A DNA stretch of 64,000 nucleotides, taken from contig CALYPL010000007.1 in the NCBI GenBank assembly GCA_945273835.1, positions 33,410 through 97,409 on the forward strand, written 5' to 3'. Positions 47,290-57,000 of this stretch are shown here, piece by piece (the first letter of the stretch is position 1; each line of letters starts with the position of its first letter). This DNA is from an uncultured Dysgonomonas sp. Its GTDB lineage: Bacteria; Bacteroidota; Bacteroidia; Bacteroidales; Dysgonomonadaceae. Both the position numbers and the translations under genes were made by a program. Below the pieces are notes generated by a model that worked only from the letters and a program-made list of their open reading frames with translations, made no database searches and was not told where the DNA came from.

Positions 47290-48291
47290 TTATTCTGGTT
47301 TGATGTTTTTCAATGTTCTGTCTAAGAAATCGGTCATATACCGCACTGTCTGCCCGAACCACGGAGAAAACAGCCAAAAGGTATGGGGTGTATCATCGAA
47401 TGTATGTACTTCTGTATAAATAGAGTATTTTGATAATTCGGCAATCATCTCATCACGTCCGTCATGAAAGCGAGGTATGGAGCTATTGATAAAACAGACT
47501 GGTGCTGACTGATAGGTTACATGATGCAAGGGAGATGCTTCAATCCAGCGTTCACGGCACTCGGAATATGTTCCGCCAAACCATCTGACTGATGCGGGCT
47601 GTTTTCCTTTCGATACTTCTTTTTCTATTTGTTGTATGGATTCGGACTGTGTAAAATCGCAGATACCATCTATGTTTATGACAGCGTTTATTAGGCTTGA
47701 ATAGCTCCGATATTCTCCTTTACCTTCATATTTTTGCTGATAGTTTGTTGTGCCGATCAGTGTTGCTAATTGTCCGCCTGCCGAACAGCCTGAAATAGCT
47801 ATCCGCGATGTATCTATGTTGAATTTTGATGCATTAGCCCTGATCCATCGAATGGCTGTTTTAAGGTCATAAACAGCAGCAGGATATTTTGCTTCCGGTG
47901 ATAAACGGTATTCAACCGGTATGGTTACGTAGCCATGTTCCGCTATTTTTTGAGCCATCGGAATTTGTAATGATAAATTGCCCGAAGACCACCCTCCTCC
48001 ATGAACCATTAATAAAGCCGGATAGCTTTTAGAGTCAGCCGGACGGTAAATATTTAATTTCAATTCTCTGTTTAGCGATGGTTGTGAATATGTTACGCTT
48101 TCGAAACTTATTATTTTACTATCGTGTTGGGGGTATACGATCTGAATATACGGTCTGCGCTTAACTTCTTTCGCAAAGACGGATTGCAACGTGAAAGACG
48201 TATCACGAAGTACTCCGGCTATATTCACGCTTGTCTGTGCATGAATTATGTTGCCAAGAAATAGGAAAATCAGAAAACCGTATTTCTTCAT
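47290..48291 (-). CDS. Secreted alpha/beta-hydrolase esterase (BD-FAE/acetylesterase-like)
   Basis: A 333-residue exported hydrolase (signal peptide to IIHAQ). The oxyanion-hole motif is VHGGGWSSGN near residue 94, the nucleophile elbow is GCSAGGQLA near residue 169, and a C-terminal DDTPHTFW gives the His. This pattern is shared by bacterial carbohydrate esterases that remove acetyl or feruloyl groups. In this operon it most likely acts on acetylated pectin or xylose side chains. The exact ester is not predictable. It sits 21 bases before the hexuronate transporter gene. Confidence 0.85.
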   Translation of the reverse strand: MKKYGFLIFLFLGNIIHAQTSVNIAGVLRDTSFTLQSVFAKEVKRRPYIQIVYPQHDSKIISFESVTYSQPSLNRELKLNIYRPADSKSYPALLMVHGGGWSSGNLSLQIPMAQKIAEHGYVTIPVEYRLSPEAKYPAAVYDLKTAIRWIRANASKFNIDTSRIAISGCSAGGQLATLIGTTNYQQKYEGKGEYRSYSSLINAVINIDGICDFTQSESIQQIEKEVSKGKQPASVRWFGGTYSECRERWIEASPLHHVTYQSAPVCFINSSIPRFHDGRDEMIAELSKYSIYTEVHTFDDTPHTFWLFSPWFGQTVRYMTDFLDRTLKNIKPE

Positions 48292-48331
48292 TGAATTGAT
48301 GCTCTTTGTTTAGTGTATTGTCTTTTTATGA

Positions 48332-49960
48332 TTACTTATCTAATCTAAACCAATCTATTTCTGCACTTCCGCCATCATTGCCTTTAATTGGGCGTAAGCA
48401 GAACATCCCGATTTTCGCACCTATCCATTTTCCTTCTCTTGCCTGAAATAAATCGCCGATTTTAATGAACTTCCGACCGTCTATACTGTAATAGAATTGG
48501 CATTGTGCTTTACTATTGACTTTTACTTTTAAATAGACTGTTGGATCCGAAAGATTTACCTGCTCATTAACTTTCTCAGCATTTCCCTTGTCCGCTTTCA
48601 GGCACTCTGCCTGGGTCAATTTGTAACCATTCTCTTCATTCCGAAGCGTGATCACACCGTAGTCAAGTCCCATCACTACAAGACCAGCCATTTCACCCTT
48701 AAATCTTTTATCAGGCTTGAGTGTCATTTTCATGGTTGCTGTAAATTCTGAGGCTGGTGTTTTTTGTAAAAGGAGGTTAGGAACATCCCACATATTTTTA
48801 TAATTATCGGGTAACGGAACTGAGTATAAGTTGAGGCATCCTTTTTCTTTATTTGTAAAATACCACCAATCCTGTGGATTAGAATGCCATTGCCACTGCA
48901 AACCTAATGTATTGGTATTGAAATCGTCACTTTCTGCAGGTGTACTGCGCGAATACGTTTTTCCCACATTGGGTTTGCGATAAGTCAATACCGGATTTCC
49001 ACAACCATCCTTATCTTCATCTTCTCCTATTACGCACCAGTCGTCTTTCCAGATCATCGGTTGCAAGTGCATCACTCGTCCAAACGCTCCCACATCCTGA
49101 AAGTGTACGAACCAATCTTCTCCTGTCGGGGTGTCTATCCATGCCCCCTGATGAGGTCCGTTGGTGATTGTCTTATCCTGCGTCATGACAACTTTTCGCT
49201 CATAAGGTCCGTACACGTTTTTCGATCTCATCGCCAATTGCCAACCTGTGGCGACCCCTCCGGCTGGTGCGAAAATGTAATAATAACCGTTTCGTTTATA
49301 GAATTTCGGACCTTCTATCGTGGGGTCTGTATCATGACCATCATAAATTATCCGTGACTCTCCTATTGTTCTTTTTCCATCCGAGGTGAGCCGAGTGATC
49401 GACAATAGGCTTTTTATTCCGGCACGACTGCCTGCGAAAGCGTGTACTAAATAGACTTGTCCGTCATCGTCAAATAAAGGACAAGGATCAATCAAGCCTT
49501 TTCCTTTTTTTACTAAAGTCAACGAATCCCATTCTCCTGAAGGATCTTTGGTCTTTGTCATGAATATACCTATATCGGGATCTCCATAGTATATATAATA
49601 TTCTCCGTTGTGATAACGGATAGAGGGTGCCCAAACGTTTCCTCCATGATTGACTCCCTCTCCGTAAATCGCACAATCGGGCATACGGTTTATGGCATGT
49701 CCAACTATTCTCCAGTTGACCAAGTCTTTGGAATGAAGAATGGGCAATCCGGGAACGCAATTAAAACTGGAAGCCGTCATATAGTAATCTTCGCCAACTC
49801 TGCAAACATCCGGATCGGAATAATCGGCATACAGCACCGGATTTTTATATTTACCGTTTCCTAAGTCCGCAACCCATGTTTTAGATATTTCGCTTTGGGC
49901 TTGAACGATCAGGGGAAGCAGACTTAAAATAATGCTTATTACTATCTTAGTGTTTTTCAT
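48332..49960 (-). CDS. GH43 family glycoside hydrolase with C-terminal beta-sandwich
   Basis: A 542-residue secreted enzyme (signal peptide ~1-21). The five-bladed propeller starts with NPVLYADYSDPDVCRVG, whose Asp is the general base. DTDPTIEGPKFYK carries the acid Glu, and PCPLFDDDGQ is the third acidic site region. Residues ~340-540 form the lectin-like sandwich common in beta-xylosidase-type GH43s. Substrate: xylose or arabinose side chains; the xyl genes in the same operon favour xylose. The start overlaps the end of the preceding CE12 gene by 14 bases, so translation is probably coupled. Confidence 0.9.
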   Translation of the reverse strand: MKNTKIVISIILSLLPLIVQAQSEISKTWVADLGNGKYKNPVLYADYSDPDVCRVGEDYYMTASSFNCVPGLPILHSKDLVNWRIVGHAINRMPDCAIYGEGVNHGGNVWAPSIRYHNGEYYIYYGDPDIGIFMTKTKDPSGEWDSLTLVKKGKGLIDPCPLFDDDGQVYLVHAFAGSRAGIKSLLSITRLTSDGKRTIGESRIIYDGHDTDPTIEGPKFYKRNGYYYIFAPAGGVATGWQLAMRSKNVYGPYERKVVMTQDKTITNGPHQGAWIDTPTGEDWFVHFQDVGAFGRVMHLQPMIWKDDWCVIGEDEDKDGCGNPVLTYRKPNVGKTYSRSTPAESDDFNTNTLGLQWQWHSNPQDWWYFTNKEKGCLNLYSVPLPDNYKNMWDVPNLLLQKTPASEFTATMKMTLKPDKRFKGEMAGLVVMGLDYGVITLRNEENGYKLTQAECLKADKGNAEKVNEQVNLSDPTVYLKVKVNSKAQCQFYYSIDGRKFIKIGDLFQAREGKWIGAKIGMFCLRPIKGNDGGSAEIDWFRLDK

Positions 49961-50756
49961 GATGCGTATCTTTCAATTCGTTCACCAATGGTTCTATATT
50001 TTGTTCTTTCAATCCCGTTATGAATAATGTGTCCATCAATAATGCTCCTGTTTTCCGAAAATGTGTATTATCAATGTGTCCCTGCGGGTACAATGGACTT
50101 TCTCCTTTATCTACATGCATAAATAGTTTCTCAGATGCTTTGTCTCCAACTTGGATTAAGACGGTTTTACTTTTTTCATACATATCAATCAAGGGTACAT
50201 TCTCTTTTTTTGCCACTTGTCGGGCTAATTGGATGTATTCTCCGTGCGAATCCTTGAAATTGCCTTGTTTATCAAATTTGCGGCGTGCGACTGATGTACA
50301 GATTATAGGTTTTGCTCCTTTTGATCGGGTTTCTTCGACAAATCGTGTCAGGTTTTTAACATAATCGGCGGGGCATGTATAACGATCAGGGCGATCAACC
50401 GCCGAATCATTATGCCCGAATTGAATTATGACATAATCGTCAGACTTGACTTGTGTAATAATGGAATCCCACCAACCTTGTTCGATGAAGGTGCGTGTGC
50501 TACGCCCGTTTTGAGCATAATTTTTTATTATTACTTTTTCATTGAAAAATTGCGGTAATAATTGCCCCCAACCTTTTTCAAGAAATGGAAAAGGTATTGA
50601 ATCTGACATAATTGTGTCATATACTGATTTATACAGCGGTTTGTTTGCCATCGTGGAATCGCCCGCCATAAAGACGTGTATGCACGTCTGTTGGGTATAT
50701 ACAATCGAATTCATTGATAAAATGGCGACTAATATGACTAATAGGTTTTTCATCAT
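49947..50756 (-). CDS. Rhamnogalacturonan acetylesterase-like protein (CE12), single domain
   Basis: A 269-residue SGNH hydrolase with a signal peptide ending near residue 21. Block I is AGDSTMA with Ser34. The block II/III signatures are QNGRSTRTF and QFGHND, and block V is DNTHFRKTG with Asp229 and His232. It fits CE12, enzymes that remove acetyl groups from the galacturonate residues of pectin. It lies 3 bases after the larger CE12 and overlaps the GH43 by 14 bases, in the middle of the operon. Confidence 0.88.
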   Translation of the reverse strand: MMKNLLVILVAILSMNSIVYTQQTCIHVFMAGDSTMANKPLYKSVYDTIMSDSIPFPFLEKGWGQLLPQFFNEKVIIKNYAQNGRSTRTFIEQGWWDSIITQVKSDDYVIIQFGHNDSAVDRPDRYTCPADYVKNLTRFVEETRSKGAKPIICTSVARRKFDKQGNFKDSHGEYIQLARQVAKKENVPLIDMYEKSKTVLIQVGDKASEKLFMHVDKGESPLYPQGHIDNTHFRKTGALLMDTLFITGLKEQNIEPLVNELKDTHHEKH

Positions 50757-50759
50757 GCC

Positions 50760-52106
50760 TTATTTTAGAATCAGACCTGTTATTCTGACATCTTCTATTT
50801 GCAAATATTTATTTGCTGAAGCTGTTTGCGACCATGGATATATTCTTATATAGAAGGGTTTGCCTTTTTCTGTTTTTATAACCGATGTGCTTTGGTAAGT
50901 GGCGGGCTCTTCATCTTTAAGTTTTGCCATTGTGGCAATATCATAAACCTTTTGGAAAGATTCATCAGCTGACGCTAATGCTGTAAAAAACATATCGTTT
51001 GCCCCAACGGATGCTATGCTTATTTGTACTTTACTGATATATAACTCATTCTTAGCAGTCAGTTTGAATTCGACGTATCGTGAAGCATCCATATCTATAT
51101 CGCCTGAAGGCCATTGTCCGCCTGCAATGGTTATCAGCATCTTGCCATTTCCGATAATAGTATCCAACGATTTAAAGGCTGTTTCTATCTGATAATCTTT
51201 CGTTTTAATCACATTGTTAGCGGGTGACCAATTGATCTGAATTTTCTGTCCTTTATCGTACGGTATATGTATATTTTCGTAGTTGTCTGAACCCGTATCT
51301 TTTGTTATATCTGTTAATTGTTGGGGAGTATTGAGATAGTCAGACAGAATATGCTGACGTTTAAGTTCTTTTACAGCCAAATCGGCAAACTGGAATCCTC
51401 CCATTGCCCTTAAATGCGTATTGTCGTTTTTGGCATAAAGTATCTGACGTGCTTTTTCAACACCATAATTCTCTACTATTTTTTTTGTCAGTAACGTCAT
51501 ATCTATCAAAGGGACATCCATTTCAATAGCTAATGCACGCATTGCTTCGGGATAATTATTTGTTGTGGCATTAGTGGTAAGATGGGTTAAATTATGCATC
51601 CCTATATCAGATATAGTGTTAGTTGCCGTATCCATCAGACAGCGTACGATTGGAGTGAAAAGTATGGGTATAGCACCTTTTTGACGGGTTTCTTCGATGT
51701 ATTTTCTTAGGTATTCCTGATATTGTCCCCAAGCCGCTGTACCTCTTTTGTCAAGACTAACTCCTTCGGTATCTTTCCCATCGGCTTTTTCATCATTATG
51801 ACCGAATTGTATGAATACGTAATCTCCGGGAATTAGCGTTTCTCTCAGTCCAGCAACCCAAATTTCATTATAAAAAGATTTGGAGCTTCGTCCATTTTTA
51901 GCTCTGTTTATGAGTTCAATATCGTTCGATAAGAAAGGTGCGAGCATCTGCACCCATCCCCTCATTTCGTTTTCGCCACTACGCTTTTCAACGTCATATT
52001 CTGCCATAGTCGAATCGCCAATGGTCAGAATCCGAATTTGCGCTGATGCGGGAAACCATAGGTTAAGGCTCAAAACAATTAATATGATGATCTGCTTGTT
52101 CTTCAT
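50760..52106 (-). CDS. Rhamnogalacturonan acetylesterase-like protein (CE12) with extra C-terminal domain
   Basis: A 448-residue secreted esterase. The SGNH/CE12 domain covers residues ~24-255: TIGDSTMAEYD with Ser32, RAKNGRSSKSF, QFGHNDEK, and DNTHLRAMG with Asp228 and His231. Residues ~275-448 form a separate beta-rich module with alternating polar/aromatic strands, perhaps carbohydrate-binding. It is a diverged paralogue of the next gene. Its ATG overlaps the GH28 stop codon as ATGA, so translation is probably coupled. Confidence 0.88.
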   Translation of the reverse strand: MKNKQIIILIVLSLNLWFPASAQIRILTIGDSTMAEYDVEKRSGENEMRGWVQMLAPFLSNDIELINRAKNGRSSKSFYNEIWVAGLRETLIPGDYVFIQFGHNDEKADGKDTEGVSLDKRGTAAWGQYQEYLRKYIEETRQKGAIPILFTPIVRCLMDTATNTISDIGMHNLTHLTTNATTNNYPEAMRALAIEMDVPLIDMTLLTKKIVENYGVEKARQILYAKNDNTHLRAMGGFQFADLAVKELKRQHILSDYLNTPQQLTDITKDTGSDNYENIHIPYDKGQKIQINWSPANNVIKTKDYQIETAFKSLDTIIGNGKMLITIAGGQWPSGDIDMDASRYVEFKLTAKNELYISKVQISIASVGANDMFFTALASADESFQKVYDIATMAKLKDEEPATYQSTSVIKTEKGKPFYIRIYPWSQTASANKYLQIEDVRITGLILK

Positions 52107-53656
52107 TTTCCTTGGTGGACGGTCTTCACATTATCCATGATGTTGTTTCCCCATATAACTTTACTATCGGTCGTTTTGCAAAAAACATCCGTCTGCTCTA
52201 AGGGAAAGCAGTTATTGATCAATACATTTTCGGTATTTTCAATTTCTAAGATTGCTTGTGCCGAAATTGGCTTTTTTGAACTGATATTGTCTAAAACAAT
52301 ATTTTTACAGTCCGTGAATGTGATTGATGCTCCTTTGTCAACTGCAAAATCAACGTTATGAAATCGTATATTTTTAGCTGTTTTCACGGTAAATCCCTCT
52401 TCTGCTGACAGGTTTATGTTGCTGAACGATATTTCTTCGACCGGCATTTCGTCAATGCCTGTTATATATCCTATCTTCTTGATATTCTTGCCTGTGACAT
52501 CGCTTATATGGATATTGCGGAAAACAGGTGTTCTTTCTGAAACAGGTTCGGGTTTAGAATATTTATCATAGAATAAATCGAATATAAAGGCATTGCGGCG
52601 GATATTATCCATCACAATATTATTTACCCTGATTTCTTCGACCACTCCTCCCCGACCTCGTGACGCTTTGAGTCTTATTCCTGCATCTGTTCCATTAAAA
52701 ACACAATTATTGATTGCAACTTTTTTTACGCCTCCCGACATTTCGCTGCCAATGACTACCCCTCCATGCCCCGAAAGCATAATACAATTACTTATAGTTA
52801 TGTTTTCACAAGGTCTGCCGTATCGGCGTCCATCGGCATCACGTCCCGACTTGATGGTTATACAATCATCTCCTACGGTTATGAAACAATCGGAGATGCG
52901 TACGTTTTTACATGAAGAAGGATTTATCCCGTCCGTATTAGGTCCTTTAGGGTCTTCTGAGGGATTGTTGATAGTAACGCCATGAACAACCACATTGTCA
53001 CAACCAACTGGGTTGATTGTCCAGAAAGGCGAATTTTTTATCGTAACCCCTTCTATAAGGATGTTATCGCATTCAAGAAACTGAATAAATGGCGGACGAA
53101 AAAAACGTCGCTCAATGGACGGTTTGTAATACTCTTCGACCACAAGATCTTTGTTCGCGTCTTCCCACTGTTTCTGAATGGGTGTGAGATCAGTTGCTTT
53201 ACCCGTAGCACGGGTTTGTTTTATAATGGGAAGATCGAACGACCACCATTTTGCTCCTTGACCATCTAATGTTCCTCGTCCTGTTATCGAAATATTTTGA
53301 GCGTTGCGGGCATTTATGAGTGGTGCGAAAGTATTCATAAATATCCCCTCCCAACGTACGCGCATGAAAGGCATATAGTCCTGAAACTGGTCGGAAAAGC
53401 GTATTACAGCTCCTGCTTCGACATGCAGTGTAATATTGCTTTTCATATTGATAGCTGCCGTAAGATATTCGCCCGCAGGAAAATAGAGCGTTCCGCCCCC
53501 TTCGGCATGAGCTTTCTCTATGGTCTTATTTATCAAGTCTGTACATTTATTCTTTCCGGACGTATCAGCCCCCAATTCTTTAAGGTTATAAATATTCGCT
53601 GTGATATTATATAGTGTTATTAATTGCAATATTATCAGCAGTATTACTTTTTTCAT
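52103..53656 (-). CDS. GH28 polygalacturonase-like glycoside hydrolase
   Basis: A 517-residue exported right-handed beta-helix enzyme (signal peptide ~1-20). All GH28 signature sites are present: NTDG at 240-243, the DD pair at 263-264, GHG at 296-298 and a basic RLK at 328-330 where most family members have RIK. These supply the three catalytic Asp residues and substrate contacts. It would hydrolyse alpha-1,4-galacturonosyl bonds; endo or exo action and tolerance of xylose branches cannot be read from sequence. It is the first gene of the operon. Confidence 0.93.
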   Translation of the reverse strand: MKKVILLIILQLITLYNITANIYNLKELGADTSGKNKCTDLINKTIEKAHAEGGGTLYFPAGEYLTAAINMKSNITLHVEAGAVIRFSDQFQDYMPFMRVRWEGIFMNTFAPLINARNAQNISITGRGTLDGQGAKWWSFDLPIIKQTRATGKATDLTPIQKQWEDANKDLVVEEYYKPSIERRFFRPPFIQFLECDNILIEGVTIKNSPFWTINPVGCDNVVVHGVTINNPSEDPKGPNTDGINPSSCKNVRISDCFITVGDDCITIKSGRDADGRRYGRPCENITISNCIMLSGHGGVVIGSEMSGGVKKVAINNCVFNGTDAGIRLKASRGRGGVVEEIRVNNIVMDNIRRNAFIFDLFYDKYSKPEPVSERTPVFRNIHISDVTGKNIKKIGYITGIDEMPVEEISFSNINLSAEEGFTVKTAKNIRFHNVDFAVDKGASITFTDCKNIVLDNISSKKPISAQAILEIENTENVLINNCFPLEQTDVFCKTTDSKVIWGNNIMDNVKTVHQGK

Positions 53657-54028
53657 AGTTTTATGATTAAGATTTTAAATCACAATTATAGCCGATCTGT
53701 TTTGTTTTAGATAAGGGTATATTGTCGCTTTAATGGGGGCAAATTGGTTTATCCGTCAAATTTGTCGCCGTACAACTAACTTTCTTTTCATTACCTGTTA
53801 TTTGATTTTTAATTTATCCAATAAAGATTTACGCAGATCAAGTATGGGCGATGGGTGATTTTTTGACTTTTAAGGGGGAGTGTTTTGACGTTTCACTTTT
53901 ACGGATAGCGCAAATTTTGTTTACATAAATAGTTTTGTATCGGGGTTATTTAATTATTAATCGGTACTGAGTTTTTTAAGTCCGATAATAATTTTTTATA
54001 TAATTTTAGTTAACCTTAAATCTATACT
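53657..54028. promoter_or_regulatory. 372-base divergent control region, GH28 operon and HTCS gene
   Basis: Non-coding. It contains a weak minus-strand -7 element TATAATTG at 53683-53690 for GH28, a plus-strand TAGTTTTG at 53930-53937 for the regulator, a GGGGG block at 53735-53739, and a 22-base-spaced TTTTGAC direct repeat at 53861-53867 and 53883-53889 with a GGGGG block between (53874-53878). The repeat spacing of two helical turns suits an AraC-type dimer, so this is a likely binding region for the HTCS protein. Confidence 0.6.
53930..53937 (+). promoter_or_regulatory. -7 promoter element of the HTCS gene
   Basis: TAGTTTTG lies 91 bases before the HTCS ATG, giving a long leader. It matches TAnnTTTG. 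Confidence 0.4.
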
Positions 54029-57000
54029 ATGTATGTCAAATTATACTTCTACCTGTTCGGGTTATTTATTTGCGTAAATACTTACAGTCAATCGAAATGT
54101 TATATTGAACATTACGGCACAAGCGACGGGTTACCTCAGCAGACTATTATGTCTATTTTACAAGACAATAAGGGATTTATGTGGTTCGGAACATGGAACG
54201 GTCTTACAAAGTTTGACGGCTATAATTTCTATTCTTATCGGATTCAATCGGGCGATACTTACCATATGAGGAGCAATCGGATTGATTTTATGATTAAGGA
54301 CAAATACGGTTATATCTGGACATTACCTTATGATAAAGAACCTCATCGTTTCGATCCTCGTCGGGAAAAGTTTATGAGCCTCGGCTCTTTGCCGGATTAC
54401 AAGAATAGTGTGAACCCCACGAAAAAAATTAAGCCTATGCCTTCGGGTAAAGTTTGGCTTATCGGCGAAAAAAAGGGATGCATCTGTGTGTTAGACACAG
54501 CTTTTAACATCAGAAGTTTCAATAAAAACGACACGGTATTCGACGTTTTTGAAGATTCTAATTTAAACTCTTGGATTCTTACGGATAACGGTATCGTCTG
54601 CGTCTCGGCAGATGGCAATTCGTGCAAAGATTTTTTCACAAATGAAAATAAGTCTGAACGCGTCTGTTTCTATTCAATGCTCGAATTAGAAGGTGGTTCA
54701 ATCTGGTTTGGCGGCGATCATGGAGAAATAAAGATTTATGATAAATCAAGGAAAAAGTTTTCAAGTCTGAAAACAGAATCTAAATCCGCTATAACTTTCT
54801 TAGAAAACATCAATATCGGAGAAATTTTAATAGTAAGCCAAAACGATGGCTTCTTTACCTTCAGCAGACAACCTAAAAAACTTGTACATTATTCAAAAAA
54901 TAATCTTGCGAATCTGAAAAGTGATCGGATTTATTCTTGTTTTGTTGACAAATCGGGAAATATCTGGTTCGAGATTGATTATCCGGGGGTTGCACGATTT
55001 GATATGAGCAGTAAAACCATGAAACATTTTGAGGTAAAAATAGAAAATCATAGCCCGAATATATTCCCGCCCAATTTCTTTATACTCGAAGATCGTTCAA
55101 ATGTTGTTTGGGTACACCCGAGAGGAGGAGGCTTCTCTTATTACGATGCCGAAAACGACAGGCTCATGCCCTTCTTCAATGAGCCGTATTCACCATCATG
55201 GCAGTTCTCGAATATGATGCACACGGCTTATGCCGATAAGCAAGGTAATTTATGGCTAAGCACACACTCGCACGGATTAGAAAAAGTGGTATTCCCGAAT
55301 GAGATTTTTAAATCGTCCGTTGTTGACTCAAATGCGCATTCTTCAATAAATAATGACATCCGATGTATTTTTGAAGACAAAGATAACCAGCTTTGGATAT
55401 CGGCAAAAAATGGAAAAATCTACATTTACGATTCTTCAGGCAAACAATCAGGCTATCTGTGCGAAGACGGCAGCATAGGCTACTCAAAGAAACCATTGGA
55501 CTGTTTTTGTTATTGCATGATGCAAGATAAAGACAATAATATCTGGATAGGTTCAAAAGGAAATGGCATATTTATCTTAAAGAAAAACCCTAAAGGAAGC
55601 GGTTATTCCATCAATCATTACACATCAGAACCAAACAATCCTTACAGCCTAAGCCATAACAGCATATATAGCATATTTCAGGATTGTAAAGGGCGGGTCT
55701 GGGTCGGAACTTATGGCAATGGTATTAATCTGGTGGATAATAGTAAACCTAAACTCCGATTTATTCATAACGGTACCAATCTGAAGAAATACCCGATACA
55801 GACAGGCGCGAAAGTACGAGTTATTTCATCCGATAAATCAGGTAATATCTGCATCGGCACGACATTAGGCTTGATTGTTTTTTCTTCCGAATTCTCGTCT
55901 CCTGCAAATATTGACTATAAAATTTATACAAGAAGTTCTTCATTGAATGACGGATTCAGAGCAAATGACATTTTTGATATCTGCACCACATCAAGCGGAG
56001 AAACCTTTTTTGCCACTTTTGGTGGCGGATTTCACAAAATCACGCAATATGACGAAAGGGGATTTCCCCTCAAGTTCAAAGCATACACCACCGCAGAGGG
56101 TATGCCTTCGGAGGTTGTACTTACCATTATGGAAGATTCTGAGGGTATGTTGTGGATTACCAGTGAGGGTAATCTGACGAGATTCGACCCTGTTGACGAG
56201 TCGTGCGAGAATTACAGTGAAATTGCAAGGCTTACAACGGGTCAGAATTTCACCGAAGGAGCAAGATTCAGCTCCAAGTCAGGTATTATCTATGTAGGGC
56301 ATTCCAAAGGCTTTTTATCGGTGGAAACGGATAGAATTGCTAAAAATGAATACAAGCCTTATATAGCTTTTACCAATCTCTACATTACAAATAAAAATGT
56401 ACAGATCGGCGACAACTCGTTATTGAAATGTAATATTGATGACGTAAGCACATTGAAACTGTCGCACCGGGAGAATTTCTTTTCAATAGAATTTGCGGCT
56501 CTTGATTATACTGATACCAAAAACATCACTTACGCCTATAAACTGGATGGTTTTGACGATGACTGGGTTATTTCGTCTAAACAACGAATCGCCAACTATA
56601 CAAATATTAATCCCGGAAAATATAATTTCAGGGTCAGATCAACCAACAGCGATGGTGTCTGGACTAATAACGAGCGTGTCTTACCTATCGTGATTTCGCC
56701 CTCATTCTGGAAAACAGGATGGGCTTACGCAATCTATATTGTATTACTCATCGTTGCCCTGTATATAATGTTGAGAGTGATCTTTGTTTACTACCGATTG
56801 AAAGACAAAGTGGCTCTTGAACACGAACAAACAGAAATGAAAACCCGCTTTTTCATCGATATTTCGCACGAAATTCGTACCCCCTTAACCATGATCATCG
56901 CGCCGTTAGAAAATGTGGTAGAAGATAATAGGATTTCGTCAGAAGTCAAATCGCAATTAGAATTGGTTTTGAAGAACGCCAACCGAATGTTGCGTATGGT

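Noticed and set aside
41177..53656. Classical SusC/SusD-type polysaccharide utilisation locus
   Set aside because: No TonB-dependent receptor or SusD-like lipoprotein occurs anywhere in the region, so the label does not strictly apply.
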